Of a DNA stretch of 64,000 nucleotides, positions 12,530 to 25,900 are shown piece by piece. The stretch's first letter is position 1; every line of letters starts with the position of its first letter. Below the pieces are notes generated by a model that did not search any database, had not been told where the DNA came from, and worked only from the letters and a program-made list of their open reading frames with translations. Position numbers and translations under genes: made by a program. Origin of the DNA: Triparma columacea (lineage: Eukaryota; Sar; Bolidophyceae; Parmales; Triparmaceae); assembly GCA_030267965.1 (NCBI GenBank), contig BRYA01000641.1:1-64000 (forward strand), given 5' to 3'.

Positions 12530-13423
12530 TCAACTTACGCCAACATTGTGAATATGAGCAAGGTGTTTCTTGATATCGCTTCTCTGCTTCGCCTTATATT
12601 CACACCCCTCTTGTGGGCACGCATGCCAGGTTACACCAATGTCGTGAATATGAGCAAGGTGGGCCTTGATATTGCTTTTCTTCTTCGCCTTATATTCACA
12701 CCCATCTTGCGAACATGAATGCCACGTTACGCCAACATCGTGAATATGAGCAAGGTGTAACTTGATACTACCTCTCTCCTTCGCCTTATATTCACACCCC
12801 TCTTGCGGGCATGTATGCCAGGTTACGCCAATATCATGAACATTAGCAAGGTGCCTCCTGAGATCGCATCCCATCTTCGCCTTATATTCACACCCATCTT
12901 GCGGGCATGGATGCCACGTTACGCCAATATCGTGAATATGAGCAAGGTGTAACTTGATACTGGCTCTCTCCTTCGCTTTAAATTCACACCCCTCTTGCGG
13001 GCATGGATGCCAGGTTACGCCAATATCGTGAATAAAAGCTAGGTGGTACTTGATGCTGCCTTTCTGTTTCGCCTTTTACTCACACCCTTCTTGCGGGCAT
13101 GTATGCCAAGTTACGCCTATATCGTGAACACAAGCAAGGTGCCTCTTGATATTGCCTCTCAGCTTCGCCTTATAATTGCATCCTCTCTGTTTGCACCAGT
13201 AACGCATCTCATCTATATCTTCCTCATCGTACTCATACAACCTCGCAGCCCTCCGTCCATTCACCCCCACCACTCCAACCCCACTGCTGTTGGTCTTCCT
13301 TTCAGCAACAACAACATTCTCATCCTCATCACATGGTTGGCAAACAAGCACATCGGATATATATACATCCTCTTCATCACTACTCTCGCTTCCCGCTTCT
13401 TCCGCACCACCTACTATCGACAT
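12530..13423 (-). pseudogene. C2H2 zinc-finger array gene with an internal stop codon
   Basis: Reading from the ATG at 13423, an acidic leader (LVCQPCDEDE, then RLYEYDEEDIDE) is followed by seven fingers of the form C-x4-C-x12-H-x4-H spaced every 30 residues by a DIGVTWH-type linker. The second finger has TAA at 13078-13076 where its sisters have TAT (GAATATAAG has become GAGTAAAAG). Downstream the same frame stays open to 12530, giving five more intact fingers. One nonsense change therefore splits an otherwise intact array, so this is a recent pseudogene, a truncated protein or a base error. It is closely related to the plus-strand arrays at 27.4-31.6 kb. Confidence 0.7.
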
Positions 13424-13522
13424 CAACTCGCGTCCTTGTCGAATAGCTCCAGTATCTCAACCTTTCATTTTCCCCATCCGAACCAAAGCGAGCAAAGTGG
13501 GAACCAATTTAATTCCAGCAAA
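13424..13522. promoter_or_regulatory. Putative bidirectional promoter
   Basis: Only 99 bases separate the start codon of the minus-strand zinc-finger gene from that of the plus-strand coiled-coil/GOLD gene. Any promoters must share or overlap this interval. No TATA-like element was identified. Confidence 0.35.
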
Positions 13523-15517
13523 ATGATGCCTTATGCCGCTCCTCCGATGGCTAATAACATCCGTTCCTCCTCTCCTACCTCCTCTTCCCCCTCTCCCCCC
13601 ACAACACCCACCCAAGCACTTCCAACCACAACGTCAGAACCCCTGTCAAACCTATCCTCATTTTTCCTCCCTTCAAACACTGTAATATCACCAGACGCTC
13701 ATAGGAAAGATCTTCCCAATATAGCAAGCCAATTAAGCAGAGCTGACCAGGGGTTTTTAGCCGCTTTACGGTGAGTAGACCTCAAACAGTAGACCTCTTC
13801 CATCCCTCCCACCCCGAAGGATATGTCATTGTTGCTCTATTGTCATTATTGTCACTGTTGCTTCAGTAACATACCATCACTCTCGCTAACAAACCCTTCC
13901 TCCCCCCCTCCCCACTCTCTACATAGTCAAGAGAATGATACCCTCATAAAAAAAAACACCACGCTAAAAGCATTCGCCCGAAAGGCTCAAGATCTATCTA
14001 CGGAGGTAAGTATTTGCCTCGTCCCTTTACATCTCGTCCACCACCCTTTTTAATCCATCTCCCTCCCCTCCTCCCAAAGACCGAGCGTTTACGTTCCGAG
14101 GTTCGTTCTCTCCGTTTAGAGAAGCAGAATTTCGCTTCCACCCTCCTCTCCCCCACCTCCCTAGCAGTCTCAGAGACGAAAAATGTTGAGGGTGGTTGGT
14201 TCGATGCTGATTTTGAGAGGTCCATGGTCCGTCAGACGATAATGGCAAACGAGAATGTCGTGAATGCCAATAAGAATTTCGTATCGCAGGATGAGGGTGA
14301 TGAAAGCGTAACGTTAACTTCTTCTACATCACAAGTCGAGGTAGAAGCTTACGGAGGAGGGACGAAGGAGGATCATGGTGATAAGAGACTTTCTTACGTT
14401 TGCCCACACTGCGGAAGAGGTGGTGGAAACGATGAGGAGAAGAGGGAGGAGATGGAGGAGATTAAGAGGAGGGGAGAGGAAGTTGAAATGAGACACGGGG
14501 AGGAGATGGCTAAGGTTATGGACGAACTTAATAGGTGAGAGGGGGAGAGGAGGGGTGGGGGGGTTTGGGAGAGGAGATACATGCTATCAGTATAACCTAA
14601 TGTTACGTAAAAAACACCTCACCCAACCATCCCCCCTCCAACCCTCCCCTCCAACCCCCCCTTCCAGTTCTACCTCAAAAAACACCCAGCTAACCGACCG
14701 GCTCAACACCGTAACCGCGGAACTGGCCAAGCTCCAGTCCTCCCTTAAGGAGTCCCGACGAGTAAACGAGGAGCTAGAGATGGACTTCAGAATCCTCTTA
14801 AAGAAATCCAACCCTAACCCTGTCAGTGCTGTATCCAACTCTAGATCAAACAACGTTCTTAATAACGATCCCAATCAAACATCATCATCCTCATCACAAG
14901 CCGAAGAAATTCAAGCACTTAAGGATAAAATCCAAGCCCTTGAGGAGTGGGCTGCAGCGAGCGCGGAAGGTAAAAGAATAGCACTTGAGAAAGTATCCTC
15001 ACTTCAAGCACACATCATTCATCTACAAGGCTCGGAAGGTCGTGTGGGGGGACAAAATATGTTGGAAGGGGAGGATACTTTGGATGTTGTTAATAAGGAT
15101 ACTGGGATGATGGAGAGGATTGTAGTAAGGGTTACTGATATTCGATTCGTAATTACGGCGGGGGGGACACATGATGTCCCGGTTATTATTCCTAACCAAC
15201 AACCAAAGACGGACGGGGAAGGGAGGGAGGGGGGGGGGACAGGGGTCACTGTACTAGGATGGTCGTTTGAGGTTTACGGTGGGAACGACGTTGGCTTCAC
15301 AATAGTTGGAGGATCCTCCTCCGTTGGTGGTGGTGGTTGGGAGGGTGGTGAAATAAGGTCTCGAGGTATTGTTAAGGGAGGGAGCGAAGGGACGGTTGAT
15401 TTGGGGGGTGGGGTTAGGGACGTTACGTTGAAATTTGATAATAAGGAGAGCTGGGTTAGACCTAGGACTGTCAGGATTAAATGGATTGAAGGGAAGATTG
15501 TTGACGTCGGGTTTTAG
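13523..15517 (+). CDS. Coiled-coil protein with a C-terminal GOLD-like domain
   Basis: Four exons (13523-13770, 13927-14005, 14080-14534, 14668-15517) give 543 residues. The N-terminus is Ser/Pro/Thr-rich. Residues about 65-130 (ALRQENDTLIKKNTTLK and following) and about 195-355 form heptad-like charged coiled coils, with a CPHCGRG motif near residue 212. The last ~120 residues read as a beta-sandwich: WSFEVYGGNDVGFTI, then LKFDNKESWVRPRTVRIKW, which fits the GOLD fold seen at the end of Sec14-like and p24-type proteins. By analogy it could tether membranes or cargo, but this is inference from fold similarity. No signal peptide is seen. Two ATGs are adjacent at the start; the first was taken. 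Confidence 0.75.
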
Positions 15518-15916
15518 GGGGGGGGAGGGGAGGGGAAGAAGTGGAAGAGGGGGATTAATGTGGGATGCATGTTGTCTTGTTAGGCGTGAATCAAGACGGT
15601 TTTTTTGTTAGGGTTACTACTCGAATTGCGACACTGGAGAAGAGGGGCACTCGATTCGAACTCGCTTTCCCACCCTCCATTCATTCATTCAACTCGCTCC
15701 AAAAAGAATCCTGCTCCTTCCTGAATTCTCTCCTTCGCAATTCCACCCCCCCTCCTGGAAATCCTCGTCAAAATCTTCAAAAAAGGCCTTGAATATCATT
15801 AAATACACTTCGCAGCCCTCCCATTATACCCTACACACACATTTCTCTCTCTCAACCCCAACTTCCCCCTTCCTTATCCTCAAATTCTCTCTCCCTCCGA
15901 TAGGCCTCTAATCCCA
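15518..15916. other. Intergenic spacer upstream of ORC1
   Basis: About 400 bases with G-runs just after the GOLD gene and a pyrimidine-rich stretch before ORC1. No gene or repeat was recognised. Confidence 0.5.
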
Positions 15917-18703
15917 ATGTCTTCTCCCTCCCCAACTAAACGTCCACGGCTAAGCTCACCTCCATCACCCTCCGTGATATCTATAGTACCTTCTATACCT
16001 CTCCATACAACAGTAACACTCTCAACACTGACTTCAAAAAAGTCCTCAAAATCAACCTCCAAAACAAAGCGTCATTACCACCGCACCTTCACCAACACAG
16101 TCACTTCCCCCACCACACATTCAACCTCAACGTACACAGTAGGTGACTCCGTAGCATGCCTAACAACAGAAGACGCATTCGTAACAGGTTGGGTGTCTAT
16201 ACCCAACCCAACATCTGGAGCTGCTACTGGTTACTACGCAGACCAGGACGGGGAGGGCGTTTTAAGGGCTTGCTGGTCACCATGTCAGATCCTTGCTGTG
16301 TACGTGGACGAGGAGGGAGGGGGGGATGTTATGGTTGAGGTTCGTTGGCTTTACCAGGACCATGAGATCCCCGGTGTCAGGGTTGGTAGGGATACTGAGT
16401 GGGGGGTTGAGGAGGTGTACGAGACAGACCATGTTGATGTTGTGCCGGCGGAGAGCGTGGTGGGGAAGGTCTTTCTGACGGGGAGAATGCCGAGGAATGA
16501 GGAGGAGGTTAGTACGCGATGAGGAGCTAGGCGATTGAGGCTAGGAGTGGATTGACAATGAGTTTGAAAGCTCTAGCGATGTTGCTGAAGCACTGTTATT
16601 CTCACGCATCGTCCCAAACGTTTCGCTTGTCCCTTCCCTCTCGTTGCAGTACAAGGAAAGCATCTCCCCCCTGCTAAGGTTGGGCCCTCCTTCACAGCCC
16701 GTGTTCTGCTGCCGCAGCTTCTACTCCACTGCCCGAAAGTCGTTCCTCCCCGTCCGCCCCGGCCGGCTATGGCGGGAGCGACGAGGGAGGGAGTTCAGCA
16801 ATGAAGGGGGAGAGGAACTTGTGAGGAAACTAGAGATTGGGAGGGTTAGGGACATGGAGGAGGAAGAGGAGGGGGGAGGAGAGGAGGGGGGGGGAGGGAA
16901 AGAAGGAAGGTGAGTGGAGGAGCGGAGGAGGAGTTAAGGACTTATGGAGTTGATAAAAATAGAGCTTAGAGGGAGGAACTAATAACACTGATGTCGTCGT
17001 CGCTTCGCCCCTCCCTCCTTCCCTTCCACAGTGCTCTACCTCCCCCCCCCACCTCCACCCCCAACGCTGTCCATCTTACCCACCTCCACAACTCCCTCAA
17101 CTCCCTCACCCTCTCCCACCCCTCCCTCTCCCTCCCCGAACGTTCCTCCGAGTCCTCCAAGATCCACTCCTTCCTTTCTACCGCTATAAAAGCAGGGGGA
17201 AAGAGCAACAGCGCAATGTTCGTAGCCGGTCCCCCAGGAAGCGGCAAGACCGCCACCGTTATGAGCGTCGTAAGAAAGCTGGAGAAGGACAGGAGCAGGG
17301 GCTTGATCCCTAACTTCAGGTTCGCAGCCATCAACGGGATGGAACTGAGACACCCTTACGACGCTTACGGGAAGCTTTGGGAGGTCGTTTCGGGGGGAAA
17401 GGAGAAGAGGGCACCGGGGGCGGCGGCGAGCTGTCTAGAGAGGTACTTCTCCGGCAAGGATGGGGCGCCTGGGGGGGGGGAAAGGGAGACGACACTGCTG
17501 CTGCTGGACGAGATGGACTACCTGGTCACCATGAAACAAACGGTACTATACAACCTCTTCGACTGGCCCACGAGGAACTCACCTCAGGGCCTTGTCATTA
17601 TCGGGATCGCCAACACCATCAACTTGCCGGAGAGACTGCTACCGAGAGTTCAGAGTAGGCTAGGGTTGACGAGATTGAGGTGAGGGGAATAAGATGGGAG
17701 ATGGGAGGAAGGGTTCTCGTTCCGTTAATGAGATGTTGCCCATCCCGTCCTTGCTTCCAACTACGCCCTTCGCTTCCTCATTCCCCAAACCTAACCCAAC
17801 CCAAACCGCTTTAGTTTTTCCGCTTACACAGTGGATCAAATGAAGTCCATCCTATCAACCCGTTTGTCGCCCCCCTCCCCCGCCTCCACCTCTTCCCCCC
17901 CCTCCAAGTCCTACGCCACCTTCGACGACAACGCCGTCGAGTTCGCCGCCCGTAAGACCGTGGGTTTATCCGGTGACGTTAGGAGGGCCTTCCAGATATG
18001 TAAGGTCGCCCTTAAGTCAGTGATCGCTCGGGTCACCGTTGCCATCGAAAGGGGGGAGGAAGGGGACGTTGGAGACGTGGGGAGGGTCAAGGTTAGGGAC
18101 GTGGTTAACGCGGTTAAAATCATGAGCGACGCACCGGCCATGAAGGCCATTAGGCAATTCACACCTATGGAAGCACTCGTTGTGGGAAGGTGAGAAAGAC
18201 GGGGGGGAGGATGGGGGGGGAGGGAGTGAAGACAAAATGTAGGGCACAAGCCCCCGGCAAACTTACCCTGAAGGAATTGGAAAACTTCGGACCCTTGACC
18301 TAACATACCTTCCTCTTCCACTCCTCGCCCCCCCCCCCACCTTTTTAGTGCCGCATCGCTGCTGCAGTCCACAGGCCGCGAGGAGGGTGGTGTTGGTGTC
18401 GAGGAGCTCCGTCGTAAGATGTCATCAATATCCGCCCTAACCGGTAACCTCTCGTACACCCCAATCCCCAACCTGCAAGACACCATCAGGATCCTGGGGA
18501 GGATGCACGAGAGCAGGGTACTCATACTCGAGACTCCAAAGACAGTCACGATGAGGAACGTGGCGGCAGGTAACGCGGGGGTATGGCCGCTGGTTTTTCT
18601 TAACGTTGACGTTGGGGACGTTAGGGAGGGACTGGTTGCCGGGAAGGTTCATGAGGATATGGCGGTCAAATGCATCAAACAGAATATGGGGAACGTCATT
18701 TAA
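15917..18703 (+). CDS. ORC1: Origin recognition complex subunit 1
   Basis: Five exons (15917-16507, 16650-16909, 17032-17679, 17815-18189, 18349-18703) give 742 residues. The N-terminus is basic (TKRPRLSSPP), followed by a BAH domain spanning exons 1-2 (YTVGDSVACL, VEVRWLYQDHEIPG, then VFCCRSFYST). An acidic/glycine linker leads to the AAA+ core: Walker A AGPPGSGKTATV, Walker B LLLLDEMDYL, the ORC1 signature KQTVLYNLFDWPT, and sensor 1 IGIANTINLPERLLPRVQSR. The fourth exon starts at the AG before FSAYTVDQMKSIL, which restores the conserved lid sequence. The last exon holds the winged-helix region. The protein binds replication origins in the nucleus as the ATPase subunit of ORC. The first donor is GTTAGT, weaker than the others. 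Confidence 0.95.
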
Positions 18704-19918
18704 GGGAATAGAGAAAGGGGAGAGGTTGCGGCGTTAAAAAATCATGGGGTGGGGTTATGAAACAGAATATGGGTGGGGGGCGTGGTTTTGGAGTGCAGGG
18801 CGGTAATTTTTTGTGTTGTTTGACTTGAAAGATTTTCTTTTTCTTCGATTTAAGGTGGTTCGGCACGTTAGCGAGGGGGCAGAGCGTTGCGTTTTTTTGT
18901 ATGTCCTCGCTGTGAGAGAAGGGCGAAGCGAGAGGGGGGGGTTTCGAGATTCAAAACAAAAGAAACCACAAAGACACGTGGTTCCTATCAGAAAAAGATC
19001 ATGATCCCATCAAAATCCATGTTACCAAATCTAACATCCGATCTTCTGCTCTTGTCAAGGTTAGTATCTACCAAGATTACCCCACTTGGCTCTCTCCTCA
19101 TATTGACGGCACAAAGACACGAGAGTTACCGTGGGAACCCATTTTGATAAAGCAGGGGCAAACCCTTGGTCGGTTGTGAGGAAGCACAACCAAGAAATAA
19201 ATGGTTCATCCACATCGAGTACCCCCCACGAAGGCCCATGTATCCCGATTATTAACAACCCCACTCCTCCGTCCGCAACTTCCCTCTCACGCAGAATGAC
19301 TGGCCTGCAAGATCTCGAAGGAGCCGAACTTCATGTTGGATTAGGCTCGTCACCAGCTTGGCTGGTCGAAGACGATGCCACAGCTTCTACGAACCCGTCA
19401 TCATCGATACAAGGGGGGGATGGTGGCCCCGAAGATCTCGTGAAATCAACGACTCCAGCAGGCGATCCTGCCAAAGAGGAGGGGAGGAGAGGAGGAAGGA
19501 AGGTGAGAGAAAGGGAGCGACGGACGAAAGATTGCGTAGGAGTACGGGAACGACATGGGCACTGGTATGCCGAATGGGAAAAGCGCGATGGTATGAACAA
19601 GGATTTGAACCAGAGGAAGCGCGGCGAGGACAATACTGGTTTCTTGAGGAGAGCTTTGAGCGGAGAGAGGCGTCGACGCGATGCATACACGATCCAGGGG
19701 ATCGACCGTAGCCCCCCCCCCCCCTCTCGTGCAGGAGTCGTCGTCGCTGCTCCTACAATCTCTCTTGCCGTCGGAGCTTCTCTCCTGCAACATTACGTCA
19801 TCATTTCACCCCTCCTTACCCCACTCAAACTGAAAATAAAACTAACCCATTGACCCCAACGCAACCCTTTCCGTTTCCTCTTTGCTGTCGACGAAATTAG
19901 ACGGATGGGCTCCTTCAA
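18704..19918. other. Intergenic region with an uncertain upstream exon of RLK2
   Basis: About 1.2 kb. A long open frame runs 19131-19853 on the plus strand and is not recognisable as a known protein. Within it, a donor AAG|GTGAGA at 19502 (phase 0) could pair with an acceptor near 19900 (AATTAG|ACG, phase 0) that is in frame with the first RLK2 exon, extending RLK2 by an acidic/Gly-rich leader. A strong C-tract acceptor near 19733 gives an alternative two-exon product that stops soon after. I cannot decide between these and have not added them to the RLK2 model. Confidence 0.3.
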
Positions 19919-22900
19919 ATGGAGCTACCACTCGTAAGACAAGGAGGTTGCCAAGTGCTCTCAAAGACACCTTTGAAGGGAGCAGGTAAGAAGGAGGCGT
20001 CGCGGCAAGAGGCTCTTTGTATGCCGTGGGCTATTGAAGCCCGTCGCTTACTTCCTTGGGCGCCATCGAAGCTCCCTCAATGTCACTTCTATTCGACTAA
20101 CTCGAAATCCTTCCCCATTTGCCCCAGCTTTCACAGACTGTTTCATGGACGTCATGACAATCAGAGGCGTCTCGACAAGCACTGACCAGTGCAGCTACTT
20201 CGCTATCGTGGAAAACATACAGACAAATCTCCCCATGCGTTGCGACGACGGAAAAAGCAAAGACCAATCGAAAGGGCAGCCCAGTGTCCCCGACATTCAA
20301 CGATATCATGCTTCCAGGGCGATTCAGACTAGATTGGGGCAGGAAGAGCCTTACACCCCGATACTAGAGGGGCATAGACGGCCTCTGGCAGGGGCGTCGA
20401 TACGTCCTGAGGAAAGAGGGTCCGACGACCTTCATAACGGGCTGCTCGGTGCCCCCGGCATTCATCAAGATGATGCCTCCGGATTAATTCCGACAGGAGG
20501 GAGGCAATCAGCGTCCTACGCCCCGATACTAGAGGGGCATAGACGGCTTCTGGCAGGGGCGTCGATACGTCCTGAGGAAAGAGGCTCCGACGACCTTCAT
20601 TACGGGCTGCTCGATGCCGACATTCATCAAGATGATGTGTCAGGAGCCTTTCCAACGGGAGAGGGTCGATCAACGGCCTACGCCCTAATACTAGATTGGA
20701 ATAGACGGCTTCTGGAGGAGGCGTCGATACATCTCGGAAACGGATGCTCCTACGCCCCACCTCATAGGACGAAGAAGTATCACAATCTCATTACTTTTGT
20801 GCCTTCCGTGTCGCTGTCAACGCCAGGCGACAATCCGAAGCCCCCCATTCTTCCTGAGAAGGTTGATACGAAGATGATCGGGGATGGGCCGACACGTAAC
20901 GATGACGGAGCATGTGGATGTCTGCTCAGCGATGAAGGTAAGAAGAGGGGAGATGCACAAGAGTGTTGCGATGTATGAGTCCACGAGCTTTGCTAGCCAT
21001 ATTCCCCAAGCACCATCGCTGCCTCCCCCCCCTGCGACCATCATAAGCCATGCATTGCGCAACCAACCCCAAAATCTTCGCTTCCTCAACAGAAAATGGC
21101 GTCAAGGAAATCAAGCCTTTGAGAAAATTGACTACGGGCGATGCCCACGTCAAGCTCCTCTTCCTCCACGAGAACGAGATTGATGTGCACCTGGGCAAAG
21201 GGCCCACGCTTCTTGCCAAGGGACGTGAAAAGGTCTTGCAGCAACAAGAGAACAAGACAACCCAAGACGTTACGCAAGCATCGGAGGCGGAGGAGCTTTC
21301 TCGCTTGCCATCAACAAACATGCCCCCCTATGAGAGGGGAGACCATGAAGCCAAGAGCGGTGCCGTTGACAATGCTGAGGGGAGTGTCATACGAGATTTT
21401 TTTGTAGCAAGGTTGGGAAAAAGGGCTGGTGGAGGGGACAGAAAAGGTGAGCGGAACTTGGAGGGGGGAGGAGAGGGGCATTTTGGTCGTTCGACAGTAT
21501 ATTATTAAGGTGATTTCACTTTCAAAAAAACTCACTTCGTCCACCATATCTCCCTTGGACCCACCCAGCCACCTCAGGCCCAAAACCTCGAGCTGAATCT
21601 GAAGATTTTGACTTCATCATTTTCGACGACTCCACTACCGGTCTGGGCGTCACATACAGCGCCTTGCCGCCAACCACCGTTAGTGCGACCGTCGCTGCGG
21701 TACTTTGGAAGCTTATCCTCTTAATCCTCGGGATGTGCAAGACGAAGATCATGTCAACCACATCCGATCATGCGGTTGGACGACGTCCAATCAATATTCT
21801 ACCCGCGAACGACAACAATTTAAGAGACGGTGAAGGGGGCAAACGAGGTGAGTGCGGTTTGAAAGGTTTTTTGTTGACAGCCACGAATATGAACATACTT
21901 CTTAAAGGTCCCCTCTCGCGACCATCAAAGCCACGTGTTGCAACGTCTAACTCGAAACCTTTTGCACATCTCTTGCTTTACCCGATTTCAACTGTATCCT
22001 TTTTGGCATTTTCCAGAGAAAAACCTAGCCGACGCGCTAGTCATCGGATGCGCGACGCATGTCCCGATTTTCTTCAAGCCGAACATGTTGACGGAGATGT
22101 CAATTTCATGCAGCAACCTTGTCAGAGATCCTGTTGTTAGGACGAGCGACTCAAGCGGATCTCTGCCTATCACCACCAACCAAGAATCCGACGCAATTGC
22201 ACTTTCGAAGCAGAAGCAGGGGAGGAGTGCGTCGAAAACCACACAAACCCACTTGGCCAGCAAGGCGCCGGCAAAGTTGAAATGGGCTCCCGCAAATCAA
22301 TGCAGGGTCTTGCCTCGAGGTGAACAATCTGCGCTACTTCGTCTTTTCGTGGGTGCACTCTTGATGTGTCTGCTCTGCCTCGTCGACGGACTGGAGGGTT
22401 ATAATAGTTTTCGTCGCCATCAAGAGTTGCGCACGGGATTGGAGGCTCGTGCCAACCATCAGATCTCAGCAACAACATTTTCGCTCACACCAGCGCTTCC
22501 GAATAAGGCTGGGTCGAAGGCACGCCCCGACAGCGCCTCGTCAGAATCCTTCACGCTTCCACCGGCAAGTAGGCACAACCTTGGATCCAGATCTAGGGGA
22601 CCCGCCAACAATCAGGTGTTGCCAGCATCTCTCAGTGATGACACAGAACGGAAACTTGCTGAATGGACCGTCTCAACCATGTCTGAGTTTTACAACAAAT
22701 TTAGCTCATTCAGTGATTCAATCACACGTTCTGGCGACTCAATAATGGAGAATGGTGACACAATCATTGTCAGTATAGGTTCCTTCACCTGCACTACAGG
22801 TATAAATTGTGCAGCACCATACGTCATGCTGTCAACTACTTTGTCTGGTCAGGTGAAATGCACACATGATGGCACTGGTTGTGTTATAGACGGCCAAAAT

Positions 22901-25900
22901 AAATTCAGAGGAATGGATATTTGGGAAACAGGTAACAAACCCTTGACACTAAGAGCAATCACTTTCAAAGATGGCACTGCTCCATATGGAGGAGGTCTTT
23001 GGATCGCAAAGAACTCCATGGTGGACTTTTTGCTTTGTACCTTTTTAACTTGCAGCACCAATGGTGGAAAGGGCGGGGCAATTAAATTTGACTCTTCCAG
23101 CATATCCACTTTTAACCTAAGTGTAATCAATTTCTACGGAGCCACCTTTATTGGGAATACAGCAGAAGGCTATGGAGACGACATTTTTGTTGAAGACAAC
23201 TTTGGAGTTGTCTCAATTCACAACACTTGCCCATTTCCCTACTTCTCACCTGCAGCTGAAGGTAAGCACAAACAACTTGCTTCTATCTCAACGTACCTAA
23301 CGCACAAATACTTTTTCGGCAACCTTTCATTCAGGAGCGACCCTTGATGTTTATGGTCCTATTAATGGCAGTGCAATCTCCTATGTCTGCACAAGCTGTA
23401 CAGCCACGACTTCTCCAACTGATGATGGCAGTGATGGGAAATTCTTTTGCATCAATGGAGGGCTTGCTCTGGGACACACTCCAAGTTGCTCTTGTCTCTG
23501 CAGAATTGGCTCTGAGGGAGAAAACTGTGCTACCTGCACAACAGGCTACAGCGGACCTAGCTGTGCCGCTGAATCCTGTCAAGCCACTACTATTTCTACT
23601 GACGATGGCTCAGACGGTAACTTCTACTGCATCAACGGGGGAGAAATTGGAGGGGTGACTGGATCTTGCACATGCACATGCAGTTCTGCTTTTGAAGGAG
23701 ATCACTGTGAGACTACAGTGCAAGCTATCTTCCATGTTAGTGACATGACAACCTTGTTTAACACAATCAGCAATTATGCTTTAATCCAAGGATATGAAGG
23801 AAACTCAATCATGTCTGGCGGCAGTGAAGTACAGTTGGCCGTTGGAGAGTACAAGTGTTCTCAAGGTAGTTGTGCTCTTATTCTCACTTATGTCATGTTG
23901 AATTCACACGGCCTATTTGGTGACATCAAATGCAAGGAAGAGACTGCAAGCTGCGTCATCGATGGGGAGGCCAGAAAAAGACTTATTGACATAAGGGGAA
24001 CAGGTGGACAGACACTCACACTCAGAGCAGTCCACTTTGTGAATGGCAAAATGGATTTTGCCGGAGGACTTTTCATTGATCGTGGTGCTGTTGTAGACAT
24101 TGAGCTTTGCATCTTCTCCAACTGCAAGGCCACTGGTACAAGTGATCCTGATAACAGGGGTGGAGGTGCAATTTATGTTTGGGATGCAGCAACAGTGCAA
24201 ATCTATGGCACACAATTTGTAGATAATACTGCAGAAGGCTTTGGAGATGATATCTTCAATTACCAAACTACACCAGGCAAAATCAATGTCACAAATGTTT
24301 GTCCCACACCTTACTTTTTGACAGAACCCATCCAAGGTAAGAAAACAATACAAACTATGCAAACATAAGAATCGTAACTGTATTTCTCACCAAAAAGCCA
24401 ACAATTTCTGCACACAGGACCAGCTCTAGATACAGAAGGCACTGTTTCAGGGTTTCTCCATTCCTATTCTGGCTGTGCTACTCTCTGTCAAGCTACGACC
24501 AATCCTGCTGATGACGGTTCTCTGGAGAAAGATGGTAACTTCTACTGCATAAATGGGGGAACAATAGGAGGAACTGCAGGTCAATGCACCTGCTCAGAAT
24601 GTGATGCAGGATTTACAGGTTTACACTGTGAGAATCTTTCTCTGTGTCAAAATACCACCGATACATCTGATGACGGTTCTCTGGAGAAAGGTGGTCACTT
24701 CTACTGCATAAACGGGGGACAAATTGGAGGATTTGCAGGGTCATGCAAATGCACACAATGTGATGCCGGATTTGAAGGCTTACACTGTGATGCAGTCACT
24801 ATCCAAGAAGATTCTGAAACGGTCTCTCCTTTGCTCATTGGAGTTATAACAGTTTTGTTACTTCTCTCAGTCTTTCTCCCCTTGAATCATTTGCGCCAAA
24901 AGAAAAAATCCAAAAATGCTAGCAAGTCACTTGCAGCAGTAGGCCCAGCCAATCACTTGACTGAAGAAGAGGTTGATAAAGCTTCCATCGCTTCAATTGC
25001 AAACGCTATGAAAAACACAGAACAAACTTACACAGCAGCAGAGAAAGAAGCGCTACAGAATGGATTTCGCCTTTATCAAGCTGCAAATGACACAAACACC
25101 AAGGTGAAGGCAACATGGAAAAATCCGGAAGGTGACATAGAACTGACGCGTTTGCACATAGAAGGGAGCAAGCTTGATACTGCTGTAGCCACTACTATTG
25201 TAGATGCTAGTATGGAGGAAATTGCAGCCTACGAATTCCAATCTCTTTTCAGCAAAAGAATGAAACAAAGCAAAAGCAGAAGGGTTCAACGAGTCTCAAA
25301 GCGTGTGAGTCAACATTGTGGATACTACTTCACAACGAGAGAAATGGGGCTTGCAAGAACTAGACAAACCAGGTCAAAGGTCATTTGGGGGAAACAAAAC
25401 GGCAACATAGTCATTGATTTTTCTGACACAAGTGATCTTCAAGACGAGTTTCCCTCAAATCCAAAGTTTGTCCAAATGAAGACACACGCTTACCATGTTT
25501 ACAAGCCTTTAGAACCCATTGGGGACATACAGCAAACCCACGTAACCTTTGCAATGAAGATTGACATTGGAGGATATATCCCAACTGCACTCATTAACAA
25601 GTTTGGGTACAAGTGGTTTATCTCAAAACTCTCCGAAACCAAAGATCACTTTGACAAGAAAAAAGAAATTCAAGCATATAAAGAGAATATAGGTGGACGA
25701 AAAAGCAAACTATCAAGGTGAGTTGAGGAAATATCACTCGCAGGCAGCACCCCAGTTCTAACCTTTCCACTTACTTTTGAAACTCACTGCAGGACTGCCA
25801 TCGAGCCTTCACTGCTGGTGGAGAGCTTCGAGCTTGAGTTTGAGAGAGATAAGAAGGGAGACCGCCTCTCCTTGGGTAAGGGAGCATTCGGAAACGTACT

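Noticed and set aside
13043..13522. Upstream extension of the coiled-coil/GOLD gene frame to 13043
   Set aside because: It is the antisense of the zinc-finger gene; the plausible start is the ATG pair at 13523.
15630..15680. A tRNA-like B-box (cgattcgaactcg)
   Set aside because: No matching A-box or cloverleaf arms could be drawn around it.
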